Positions 43,735-51,289 of a stretch of 51,441 bases of DNA are shown here, one piece after another. Source of the stretch: an uncultured Lachnospiraceae bacterium (GTDB lineage Bacteria > Bacillota > Clostridia > Lachnospirales > Lachnospiraceae); NCBI GenBank assembly GCA_900317555.1, contig ONHF01000018.1, forward strand, positions 1-51,441. Reading direction: 5' to 3'. The first letter of the stretch is position 1. Each line of letters opens with the position of its first letter. The notes below the pieces were generated by a model that saw only the letters and a list, made by a program, of their open reading frames with translations, had not been told where the DNA came from and did no database searches. Position numbers and translations under genes: made by a program.

Positions 43735-45111
43735 CTATCTGTCTTTCATCGGTTTATAAGGATACTCCGTGCAGATCGAACGGTATGCCGGGCGGATGAT
43801 CTTGCCATTATTGGCAAGCTCTTCCATACGGTGCGCGCTCCAGCCGACGATTCTGGCCATCGCAAAAAGCGGCGTGAAAAGCTCCATCGGCAGCCCCAGC
43901 ATCTGATATACAAAGCCGGAATAAAAGTCGACATTTACACAAACACCCTTATACATCTTGCGTTCTTTCGCGATGACCTGCGGAGCCAGCTTCTCGACCA
44001 GAGAATACAGCCGGAACTCCCTGTCGTAGCCGTCCGCGTGCGCCAGTTTTTCAACAAACTTCTTGAATATAACCGCGCGGGGGTCAGAAAGCGAATAGAC
44101 AGCATGTCCGACACCGTAAATCAGCCCTGCGTGGTCAAAAGCCTCTCCATGCAGAAGTTTTGCCAGATAATCGGCAACCGCATCTTCGTCTGTCCAGTCA
44201 GACACATTTTTCTTCATGTCCTCAAACATGCGGACGACTTTGATGTTCGCGCCGCCGTGGCGCGGTCCTTTCAGGGACCCGAGCGATGCCGCAACCGCGG
44301 AATACGTGTCCGTCTGCGTGGATGTGACGACATGCATCGTAAAAGCGCTGTTATTGCCACCGCCGTGATCCATATGAAGCGCAAGGCATACGTCAAGAAC
44401 CTTTGCCTCCATATCCGTATACTGACTGTCCGGGCGGAGCAGGTGCAGAATATTCTGCGCAATACTGCCTTCCATCAGCGGCGGATGAATGACAAGGCTC
44501 TTCCCGTTCACGTAGTGATTGTACGCCTGATATCCGTAAATGGACAGCATTGGAAACAGGCTGGTCAGCATCATACTCTGGCGCAGAACATTCGGCAGGG
44601 ATATATCATCCGCCTTGTCGTCATACGCATACAGCGTCAAAACACTCCTCGCTAGCGTATTCATCATATCCGCGCTCGGAGCCTTCATGATGACATCCCG
44701 GACGAAATTCGTCGGAAGGCTCCGGTAAAAATTCAATGTTTTCGTGAACTCGTCGAGCTCTTTCCGGTCCGGAAGTTTTCCGATCATCAGAAGATACGCC
44801 ATTTCCTCAAAGCCGAACCGGTTCTCCGAAACAAAGCCGCCGATCAGGTCCTCGATCGGATATCCCCGGTAAAAGAGATGACCGAAATCCGGAACTTCCT
44901 TTCCGTCAACAACCTTCTTTGCCCGGATTTCTGCAATATTGGTTAACCCGGCAAGAACGCCTTTACCGTTCAGATCACGAAGCCCGCGCTTGACATCATA
45001 TCTGGTATAAAGCTGCGGATCAATGCGATCCGCCACGCGTACGCCGTCCGCGAGCGCGTCAATTTCCGGTGTGACCTGCGAGTACGCGTTTATTTCTTTT
45101 TCTTTTTCCAT
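43735..45111 (-). CDS. gltA: Citrate synthase
   Basis: The protein has 458 residues. Catalytic His residues lie in MDHGGGNNSAF and YGVGHAVYSLSDPRA, and the catalytic Asp in VNVDFYSGFVYQMLG. It condenses acetyl-CoA and oxaloacetate; in fermenting Clostridia it mainly feeds glutamate synthesis. GGAGGG lies 7 bases before the ATG. The end GWSAHRMEE is typical. It is probably cotranscribed with the M24 peptidase gene that follows; the 61 bases upstream show no clear promoter. Confidence 0.95.
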   Translation of the reverse strand: MEKEKEINAYSQVTPEIDALADGVRVADRIDPQLYTRYDVKRGLRDLNGKGVLAGLTNIAEIRAKKVVDGKEVPDFGHLFYRGYPIEDLIGGFVSENRFGFEEMAYLLMIGKLPDRKELDEFTKTLNFYRSLPTNFVRDVIMKAPSADMMNTLARSVLTLYAYDDKADDISLPNVLRQSMMLTSLFPMLSIYGYQAYNHYVNGKSLVIHPPLMEGSIAQNILHLLRPDSQYTDMEAKVLDVCLALHMDHGGGNNSAFTMHVVTSTQTDTYSAVAASLGSLKGPRHGGANIKVVRMFEDMKKNVSDWTDEDAVADYLAKLLHGEAFDHAGLIYGVGHAVYSLSDPRAVIFKKFVEKLAHADGYDREFRLYSLVEKLAPQVIAKERKMYKGVCVNVDFYSGFVYQMLGLPMELFTPLFAMARIVGWSAHRMEELANNGKIIRPAYRSICTEYPYKPMKDR

Positions 45112-45172
45112 TCACAGCCCTCCTTGACTGTTATTTCCGACGCAGTGCCCCTCCGCGACTGAACCGGAAGAA

Positions 45173-45535
45173 TCAGAAAAACAACTTTCCCGCCTTTCTG
45201 ACGCTTCGCAGATAATAGATAAAGGTACTGAAAAACAAAATCAATACCGCCAGCTCCGAAAACAACGCAAAATCAGAAACAATCTCAAACAGGCCGGTAT
45301 ACTTTCCGGCCAGTTCCCAGATTCCCAGAAGAATTGTAACAAGCGACAGCGCGAGCGTTCTCGGGAACATAAACTTCTGAAATCCTTGTATATTTTTGCA
45401 GTTTGTTCTGTCTGCCGGCTGCGAAGGAGAGATCATGAGACTTTTATTAATCTGTCCGTCATTTTTCAGCCGGATTGCCGCGTACAGGACATAGATTCCG
45501 GAGACGATAATCAGTATGCTGATAACTTCATCCAT
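45173..45535 (-). CDS. Small three-span membrane protein, unknown function
   Basis: The protein has 120 residues with predicted spans near 4-22, 64-82 and 92-112, and a short basic C-terminus. I recognise no family. ATG 45535 has AGGGAG 6 bases before it; a GTG at 45550 would instead overlap the thrC stop as GTGA. The gene lies tight behind thrC, so it is likely cotranscribed with the rnf/thrC genes. Confidence 0.7.
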   Translation of the reverse strand: MDEVISILIIVSGIYVLYAAIRLKNDGQINKSLMISPSQPADRTNCKNIQGFQKFMFPRTLALSLVTILLGIWELAGKYTGLFEIVSDFALFSELAVLILFFSTFIYYLRSVRKAGKLFF

Positions 45536-45546
45536 TTGCCGCTCCC

Positions 45547-47037
45547 TCACAGACCGAGAAACTTTTCAACCATGGACTGCATGGATGCCTTGTCTTTGCC
45601 GCAGACACCTTTATGCAGAATCTTTGCGCCGCGAAGAGAAGCGACAGCCTGCGGAACCGGGACGCCTGCTGTTCTGGCAAGTTCATCCGCAAGATCCAGA
45701 TCATCCATGTCTGTCTCTTTGCCAAGAGCCCGCATGACGCTCGTCTCGAACTTAAACGGACTTGCCGTGGAAACAATCACCGTCGGCGTCTCATCCGCGG
45801 TTTCCGTCTGGTACTGCGCGTATACGCTCGCCGCGACGGCTGTATGCGGGTCGATCACATATCGGTGGTTTTCATACATCAGACGGATTGCGTCGGCTGT
45901 CTGGTCCTCATCCGCGTATCCGCCGTAAAAACAATCCAGTTTTGAGCGCATCTCATCCGAAATGCGGTATACGCCCTTCTCCGACAGATCCTTCATCAGC
46001 TGCGCGTTGACCGCCGCGTTGTCGCCGGCGATATGATAAATCAGGCGTTCCAGATTGCTCGAAATCAGGATATCCATCGACGGTGAACTTGTCAGAATGA
46101 ATTCCCGGTTTCTGTCATAGGTTCCTGTTCGGAAGAAATCGAACAGAACTTTATTGGAATTAGAGGCGCAGATCAGTCTGTGCACGGGAATTCCCATGGC
46201 TTTCGCGTAGTACGCCGCGAGAATATCACCGAAATTGCCGGTCGGAACAACGAAGTTGACCTCATCGCCGGAACTGATTCTGCGGTTTCGAAGAAGCCTT
46301 GTATAAGCCCAGACATAATAAACAATCTGCGGCACGAGACGGCCGATATTGATCGAGTTTGCGGAGGAGAACTGATATCCCGCGGCTTCCATTTTTTCGC
46401 GGAGAGCCTCGTCCGTAAAGATCTGCTTCACGCCGCTCTGGCAGTTGTCGAAATTACCTTCCGCGGCAATCACGCAGGTATTGTCTCCCTGCTGCGTGAC
46501 CATCTGGCGCTTTTGGATTGCGGAAACACCATCTTTCGGATAAAAGACAACAATCTTTGTGTCCGGAACGCCCGCAAAGCCGGCGAGAGCGGCTTTTCCT
46601 GTATCTCCGCTGGTCGCGGTCAGGATCACGATTTTCCTGTCCAGATGGTTCTTCTTCGCGGCAGTTGTCATAAGGTGCGGCAGAATCTGGAGCGCCATGT
46701 CCTTGAACGCAATCGTCGGGCCATGGAACAGTTCCATGAAATAGGTTCCGCTCTCATCTTTGATCGGCGCGATTTTGGCGGTATCAAAGTTCTCTCCATA
46801 TGCCTTGTCGATGCACCCGCGCAGCTCCTCCTGCGTGAAATCGGTAAGGACAAGCTTCATGACTTCATAGGCGACTTCTTTATAATTCATTCCGGCCAGC
46901 TCTTCAAAGCTTCTGTCCAGCGCGGGAACGACTGTGGGAACGAAAAGTCCTCCGTCATCCGCAAGACCCTTCAGGATAGCTGCGGAAGCCGTGATCGGTG
47001 CCGCGTCAGATCTGGTGCTCTTATACATAACTTCCAT
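45547..47037 (-). CDS. thrC: Threonine synthase from an internal start within the fusion frame
   Basis: From ATG 47037 the frame gives a 496-residue protein, the usual length for this ThrC type. YKSTRSDA at the N-terminus is the standard family start. The PLP lysine is Lys112 in GPTIAFKDMALQ, followed by TATSGDTGKAAL. It converts O-phosphohomoserine to threonine. GAGGAGG lies 10 bases before ATG 47037, well placed for independent initiation. Whether the cell makes free ThrC, the fusion, or both needs protein evidence; the gene itself looks intact. Confidence 0.88.
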   Translation of the reverse strand: MEVMYKSTRSDAAPITASAAILKGLADDGGLFVPTVVPALDRSFEELAGMNYKEVAYEVMKLVLTDFTQEELRGCIDKAYGENFDTAKIAPIKDESGTYFMELFHGPTIAFKDMALQILPHLMTTAAKKNHLDRKIVILTATSGDTGKAALAGFAGVPDTKIVVFYPKDGVSAIQKRQMVTQQGDNTCVIAAEGNFDNCQSGVKQIFTDEALREKMEAAGYQFSSANSINIGRLVPQIVYYVWAYTRLLRNRRISSGDEVNFVVPTGNFGDILAAYYAKAMGIPVHRLICASNSNKVLFDFFRTGTYDRNREFILTSSPSMDILISSNLERLIYHIAGDNAAVNAQLMKDLSEKGVYRISDEMRSKLDCFYGGYADEDQTADAIRLMYENHRYVIDPHTAVAASVYAQYQTETADETPTVIVSTASPFKFETSVMRALGKETDMDDLDLADELARTAGVPVPQAVASLRGAKILHKGVCGKDKASMQSMVEKFLGL

Positions 47038-48249
47038 TCTCGTCTGTCCTCCTCTTCTCTTCCTCGCGGCTTTGTTGCCGCGTCTTCTTTCCTTCGCAAC
47101 AATTTCCTGCAGCTCTGTCATATCGCTGTCCCGGATTTCCGGCTCTCTATGCTCGACGGGCCGGCGCTGTCTCTGCGCGTTCAGTGCCTCATCACTGATC
47201 GTACCGGCTGTCTCCGAACCCGTGACCTGCGCGGCAGGAATCCGCTCCGCTTCTTTCTCCGTCAAAACACTGCCCGCAGGCCGCTTCTTCGGCGTACCGA
47301 TCCGGATAATCTTTTTCGCCTGCACAACGCCGAAAGGCTTTGTCATGGAAGCCTTGTCAATCAGCCTGACAAGAGCGTTCGCGGCGAGCAGTCCGGCCAC
47401 CGCAGACTCTTCCTGAAAAGACGCCTTCCGGAGAATAAAGACAAAAGCTCCGAAAAGCATGGCAAAATACACCTTCCCCCTCTTCGACATCGGGGTGGTT
47501 GTATAATCGTTTGCCATAAAGAACGCCGTGAACAGGAAACCGCCGCCGATCAGCTGAACCAGAAGATAATACGGACTCAGTCCCTGCCCGCCAAACAACG
47601 AAAACAGGACCGCGAATGTCAGAATCGAAACAAGAGGAATCAGGATATCCGCGATCCCGGCCGCAAATAAAAAGGCAGCGCCAAGCAGGATCATAACCGC
47701 GCTTCCGGTGCCGATTCTACCGGGTGTATTGCCTGTGATCAGCGCCTTCAAATCAGGAAGCGTACCTGAAAGGAGTGACTGCAGCGGTTCTTCCCCGGCT
47801 GCAAATACGCCGCCGTGAAAATCACGCATCCTTGTGCGGAAAACAATCATCAGAAGCAGATTACCCGTCGCCGCCGGATTCAGAATGTTCTTTCCGATTC
47901 CGCCGAAAAGCATCTTCGCGCCGATGATCGCGGCAGCATTCGCAACGACAGGATAATACAACGGGACGGAAGGCGGAAGCAGCAGCGCTCCGACAAGTCC
48001 TGTCACTATGCAGGAATAATCGGGAATCGTAACGCCCTTCCGCAGAACCGCGTCGGCAGACAGTTCACACAACACCGCGGAAGCAATGCTGATGAAGATC
48101 AGCAGCGCTGCATGCATCCCGTAATTGTAGATTCCGTGACCGGCTGCCGGAAGGAGCGAAAGGATCACGCAGAACATGCACTCGGAGGTTGTAAGTCGCG
48201 ATCTGGAGAACGGCGCATGCCGGTAAACATTGTACACACGTCTTTTCAT
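45547..48249 (-). CDS. In-frame fusion: RnfD-like membrane subunit joined to threonine synthase
   Basis: One open frame of 900 residues. Residues 1-300 match RnfD, with about eight to ten spans, GGIGKNILNPAATGN (116-130) and the FMANDYTTTPMSKRGK block (244-259). Residues about 301-404 are a charged, Arg/Lys-rich cytoplasmic linker. Residues 405-900 are a complete threonine synthase. Where RnfD normally has S-G-A-T-P-L with FMN on the Thr, this protein has A-G-E-E-P-L, so the acceptor is Glu154. ATG 48249 overlaps the rnfC stop (ATGA) and has GAGGAGG upstream. A second ribosome site inside the frame may also yield free ThrC. Confidence 0.88.
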   Translation of the reverse strand: MKRRVYNVYRHAPFSRSRLTTSECMFCVILSLLPAAGHGIYNYGMHAALLIFISIASAVLCELSADAVLRKGVTIPDYSCIVTGLVGALLLPPSVPLYYPVVANAAAIIGAKMLFGGIGKNILNPAATGNLLLMIVFRTRMRDFHGGVFAAGEEPLQSLLSGTLPDLKALITGNTPGRIGTGSAVMILLGAAFLFAAGIADILIPLVSILTFAVLFSLFGGQGLSPYYLLVQLIGGGFLFTAFFMANDYTTTPMSKRGKVYFAMLFGAFVFILRKASFQEESAVAGLLAANALVRLIDKASMTKPFGVVQAKKIIRIGTPKKRPAGSVLTEKEAERIPAAQVTGSETAGTISDEALNAQRQRRPVEHREPEIRDSDMTELQEIVAKERRRGNKAARKRRGGQTRMEVMYKSTRSDAAPITASAAILKGLADDGGLFVPTVVPALDRSFEELAGMNYKEVAYEVMKLVLTDFTQEELRGCIDKAYGENFDTAKIAPIKDESGTYFMELFHGPTIAFKDMALQILPHLMTTAAKKNHLDRKIVILTATSGDTGKAALAGFAGVPDTKIVVFYPKDGVSAIQKRQMVTQQGDNTCVIAAEGNFDNCQSGVKQIFTDEALREKMEAAGYQFSSANSINIGRLVPQIVYYVWAYTRLLRNRRISSGDEVNFVVPTGNFGDILAAYYAKAMGIPVHRLICASNSNKVLFDFFRTGTYDRNREFILTSSPSMDILISSNLERLIYHIAGDNAAVNAQLMKDLSEKGVYRISDEMRSKLDCFYGGYADEDQTADAIRLMYENHRYVIDPHTAVAASVYAQYQTETADETPTVIVSTASPFKFETSVMRALGKETDMDDLDLADELARTAGVPVPQAVASLRGAKILHKGVCGKDKASMQSMVEKFLGL

Positions 48250-49610
48250 TCCCTCTGAAACCTCCTCGCATAATCTCCTGCCAGCTCCGGCTTTTTGAGG
48301 AGTGCGTGCCGCATGGCAATGATCGGTGCCGCCAGAGAAATCTTGGACGGGCAAATGTAACTGCAGCAGCCGCAGTCGCAGCACTCAAGGCCGTTATGGT
48401 CGATAAAAGAACGCGCGCTGCTCCTTCTCGCGTCCTGATAGAGCACAACAGGCATCAGGCGGTTCGGACATACGTCCAGGCATCTGGAGCATCTCGTGCA
48501 GGCAGTTTCTTTCTGGCGCTGCATCTCTTCCTTTCGAAGACACACGATTGCGGAACTGAGCTTTGTAATCGGTACATCCAGATCCCTGATCGGAACGCCT
48601 GTCATCGGGCCGCCGTCGAGAATCAGGGCATCCTCTTGCTTTAACCCGTCCGCAAGTCCGCCTGCCTGTTCCAGTACCTGCCGGTAGCTCATTCCGATTC
48701 TGACGCGGAAATTTCCCGGCTGCGCGGCGGCGTCTCCTGTGACCGTCACAATCCTCGTAATCAAAGGCTCATGCATAATAACAGCCTGATTCACGGCAAC
48801 CAGCGTGTCCGTATTGCAGACCAGGCAGCCAATGTCCCGGGGCAGCATTTTCGCGTTCAATGTTCTTCCCGTCAGTGCATAAATCAGCTGGCGTTCGGCG
48901 CCCTGCGGATACTTGGTCCGCAGACGCTTCACATAAATCCGTGGATCGTCCCGCAGCAGTTCCCGCAGCAGCCGGTAACCCTCCGCGTTGTCTTCGCTGA
49001 CAGCAATATAACCGCGCGCACCCGGGTAAATCTGCAGAAGCACCGCGAGGCCGCTGATCACCTTCCAGGGGTTCTCAAGGAGTCTTCTGTAATCACTCGT
49101 AAGATAAGGCTCACATTCCACGCAGTTGGCGATGATGGTATCGATATCTTCCTCCCCTGCGCTCCGGAGCTTGATGTGCGTCGGAAGCCCGGCGCCGCCC
49201 ATACCTACAATACCAGCGTTTTTAACTACAGTTAAAACAGTTTCTCTCGTTAAAAGCGACAGTTCCCTGTTCTGCGGATAGCCGATTTCCAGAAAGATTC
49301 CGTCATTTGCGATAATAATACAGGGCTGCAGTGAGCCGTCAGCCGTTCTCCTTTTGTCTATGCCAAGTACCTGCCCGGAAACGGAAGCATGCAGATTTGC
49401 GCTCGGGTCCCTGTCAGCCCTTGCAATCAGCTGACCGGTGCGCACGTAATCGCCGCGCCGCACGACCGGAACCGACGGGTTCCCAATATGCTGAAGAAGC
49501 GGATAAACCATCTCCCCTGTGTCGGGGAGGAGCGTCTTGATCGGCACGTCTCTCGACATGTCTTTCCCCTCGAAGGGATGAACTCCGCCTGTAAAAGTAT
49601 GTTTTGCCAT
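48246..49610 (-). CDS. rnfC: Rnf-type electron transport complex subunit C
   Basis: The protein has 454 residues. RnfC is the NADH-facing subunit of the ion-pumping ferredoxin:NAD complex. The GMGGAGLPTHIKL loop (136-148) and ECEPYLTSD (165-173) match the FMN/NADH domain. Two 4Fe-4S sites are intact: Cys371/374/377/381 and Cys410/413/416/420. I chose ATG 49610 with AAAGGTG 8 bases upstream because MAKHTFTGGVHP is the family start; the frame to 49679 would cross the promoter. The gene overlaps the rnfD-thrC frame by 4 bases. Confidence 0.93.
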   Translation of the reverse strand: MAKHTFTGGVHPFEGKDMSRDVPIKTLLPDTGEMVYPLLQHIGNPSVPVVRRGDYVRTGQLIARADRDPSANLHASVSGQVLGIDKRRTADGSLQPCIIIANDGIFLEIGYPQNRELSLLTRETVLTVVKNAGIVGMGGAGLPTHIKLRSAGEEDIDTIIANCVECEPYLTSDYRRLLENPWKVISGLAVLLQIYPGARGYIAVSEDNAEGYRLLRELLRDDPRIYVKRLRTKYPQGAERQLIYALTGRTLNAKMLPRDIGCLVCNTDTLVAVNQAVIMHEPLITRIVTVTGDAAAQPGNFRVRIGMSYRQVLEQAGGLADGLKQEDALILDGGPMTGVPIRDLDVPITKLSSAIVCLRKEEMQRQKETACTRCSRCLDVCPNRLMPVVLYQDARRSSARSFIDHNGLECCDCGCCSYICPSKISLAAPIIAMRHALLKKPELAGDYARRFQRE

Positions 49611-49670
49611 AAAAATTACACCTTTTTCCGCCGCCCGGTCCGTTCCGCAGCCGGCGGTAAAATATATTCC

Positions 49671-49700
49671 ATTATACAAAACGCAGTACTTTTATGCTAG
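49671..49700 (-). promoter_or_regulatory. Candidate promoter for rnfC
   Basis: A perfect TATAAT (49676-49671) lies on the minus strand with a weak CTAGCA -35 at 18-base spacing. The leader to ATG 49610 would be about 55 bases. Confidence 0.55.
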
Positions 49701-49730
49701 ACTGGATTCATATTCAGGGAGGTTGCCATT

Positions 49731-50852
49731 ATGCAGATCATAACCAGTACAGTTCAGGAACCTGCCGCGCAGGCTCTGTCTTTCGAGACGCCGCTGGAAA
49801 ACGCCCTTTATATTGACATTGAAACAACAGGTCTTTCGGCGCAGCAGGACAGAATCTGGATGATCGGCTGCGCATGTTTCAAGGGAGACAGCTGGAACAT
49901 TACGCAGTGGTTTGACGATACCGGAAACAGTGAAAAAGATCTGCTGGTTTCTTTCCTCGCGTATGCGAACCCGTTTGGCGCGTTCGTGCATTATAACGGC
50001 GACCGTTTTGACATCCCGTTTCTGACCAGGCGGATCGAAGCGCACCGGATTGAGAATACGACGATCAACAAACGCTCCATTGATCTTTACAAGTATGTGA
50101 AGCCGTTCCGCAAGCTGCTTGCGCTCCCCAGCTACCGTCTCTCCTCGGTTGAGGAATTTTTCGGCAAAACAGAGGTACCCACGCCCTCCGGCAAAGACCT
50201 GATCGCGCTTTACAGCAGCTATCTTGGAAATCATCTTCCTGAAACCGCCAGAACTTTATCCTCCCACAATGCTTCCGATCTTGCAGCACTTCTTCGGATT
50301 TCACCGGTTGTGCTGCTGCGGAGGATTTTTGGTGCCGGGCTGACCGCGGAAAGCGCCCGGGCGAACCGTTATCATGACGCGGAAGGCGTTTTCCGGCAGG
50401 AAGTCATCATAAACTGTGTCCCTTCGCGGGACATAGTGACAGTGCAGAAAGAACTGTGGACGCGGCCGGTTACTGCTTCCGCAGATGGCTGTTACTTCAC
50501 AACAGACGGGACGCACGTTACGATCAAAGTTCCGCTGTATTGTCAGGAAATGAAATATTTCTACGCGAACTACAAGGACTATTACTATCTGCCCGGTCAG
50601 GATCTCGCGATGCACAAATCAATTGCCTCTTTCGTTGATAGTTCAAGGCGGGAGCAGGCAAAAGCCGAGAACTGTTATACCCGGAAGACCTCCTCGTTTC
50701 TTCCCGAATGGGATGCGTTCAGAGCGCCGTTCTTTAAAACGAGCTATAAGGACAGCGGTATCTTCTTCGAGTTCACGCAGGAAATGAAAAGGGATAAAGA
50801 TTTCTTTTCTGCCTACGCGACCTATATCTATCGGCATATTGTACAGGCGTAA
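49731..50852 (+). CDS. YprB-type ribonuclease-H-like 3'-5' exonuclease domain protein
   Basis: The protein has 373 residues. The N-terminal domain (about 20-195) is a DEDD exonuclease fold: YIDIETTGL gives the first Asp/Glu, VHYNGDRFDIPFL the next Asp, and SHNASDLAALL the last. The C-terminal half has no recognised motif. Bacterial YprB proteins are thought to act on DNA or RNA, but the substrate is not settled. GGGAGG lies 8 bases before the ATG. The gene is monocistronic by layout and divergent from rnfC. Confidence 0.88.
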   Translation: MQIITSTVQEPAAQALSFETPLENALYIDIETTGLSAQQDRIWMIGCACFKGDSWNITQWFDDTGNSEKDLLVSFLAYANPFGAFVHYNGDRFDIPFLTRRIEAHRIENTTINKRSIDLYKYVKPFRKLLALPSYRLSSVEEFFGKTEVPTPSGKDLIALYSSYLGNHLPETARTLSSHNASDLAALLRISPVVLLRRIFGAGLTAESARANRYHDAEGVFRQEVIINCVPSRDIVTVQKELWTRPVTASADGCYFTTDGTHVTIKVPLYCQEMKYFYANYKDYYYLPGQDLAMHKSIASFVDSSRREQAKAENCYTRKTSSFLPEWDAFRAPFFKTSYKDSGIFFEFTQEMKRDKDFFSAYATYIYRHIVQA

Positions 50853-50858
50853 ATTTGT

Positions 50859-50904
50859 CCGCGCGGCGGTACTCTCCGTATAATCCAAAGGGGTCGCCGC
50901 GCGG
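50859..50904. repeat. Perfect 10-base inverted repeat after the YprB-type gene
   Basis: CCGCGCGGCG (50859-50868) and CGCCGCGCGG (50895-50904) flank a 26-base loop containing TATAAT. No T-run follows, so a terminator role is doubtful. Confidence 0.7.
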
Positions 50905-51010
50905 CCTGATTTATTGGCGCGGCGGTAGCCAGCCGATTTCTATGGAATTCTGTTCTTTGCGGAAGTGCTTTTCGGCAGTTTCACGGGCTACGACAGGCGC
51001 TTCCCGATGA

Positions 51011-51062
51011 TTCTATGCAATAGCGCGTTTTCACCCGCGCCTGCATAGATTTTTTAAGACAT
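51011..51062. repeat. 52-base palindromic element, copy 2
   Basis: TTCTATGCA (51011-51019) and TGCATAGAT (51042-51050) are arms, AAGACAT ends at 51062. Length and order equal copy 1 at 39663-39714. In the last 21 bases the two copies differ at 3 positions. Confidence 0.75.
51012..51055 (+). terminator. Terminator-like hairpin formed by palindromic element copy 2
   Basis: TCTATGCA (51012-51019) pairs with TGCATAGA (51042-51049), with an inner GCGCG/CGCGC pair (51023-51027, 51036-51040), and is followed by TTTTTT (51050-51055). It could end transcription of the YprB-type gene 160 bases upstream. Confidence 0.65.
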
Positions 51063-51280
51063 TGCAGACGGCTGCGCGCGTATTGCATAGATTTCTTCAT
51101 TTTTCAGGCAATACCGCGCCGGCCGCCGGATTCGTCTTGGATTATCTATGCTTTCCGGCGCGGGGCTTTCATATTGCATGAAGCTGATCCAATTTTGTCC
51201 GCGCGGCAATACTCACCGCCTCTTCAATGCTTTCGCCACGCGGCTCGCTCTCATTTTCCCTAACTGATATGATGAATCTA

Positions 51281-51289
51281 TGCTATAAT
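51281..51289 (+). promoter_or_regulatory. Extended -10 promoter facing out of the window
   Basis: TGCTATAAT matches TGnTATAAT. No good -35 is seen. Downstream are short hairpins (CCGGC/GCCGG near 51335; GCAGGAG 51402-51408 with CTCCTGC 51428-51434), which would lie in the leader of a gene or RNA beyond the edge. Confidence 0.45.

Larger units (their letters stand above)
50853..51219 (+). repeat. Imperfect direct repeat pair near TTTGTCCGCGCGGC
   Basis: Bases 50853-50879 and 51192-51219 both read (A)TTTGTCCGCGCGGC, then differ in a few positions before TACTC and CCG. The region between is noncoding. Confidence 0.7.

Noticed and set aside
46180-47670. 496-codon open frame antisense to the rnfD-thrC frame
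   Set aside because: It covers well-supported domains on the other strand and its translation is unlike any protein family I know.
48250-48384. Longer N-terminus for the RnfD fusion
   Set aside because: It would lie inside rnfC; the ATGA overlap with GAGGAGG upstream is a better start.
49611-49679. Longer N-terminus for RnfC
   Set aside because: The added 23 residues have no family match and would cross the predicted promoter; ATG 49610 has a proper ribosome site.
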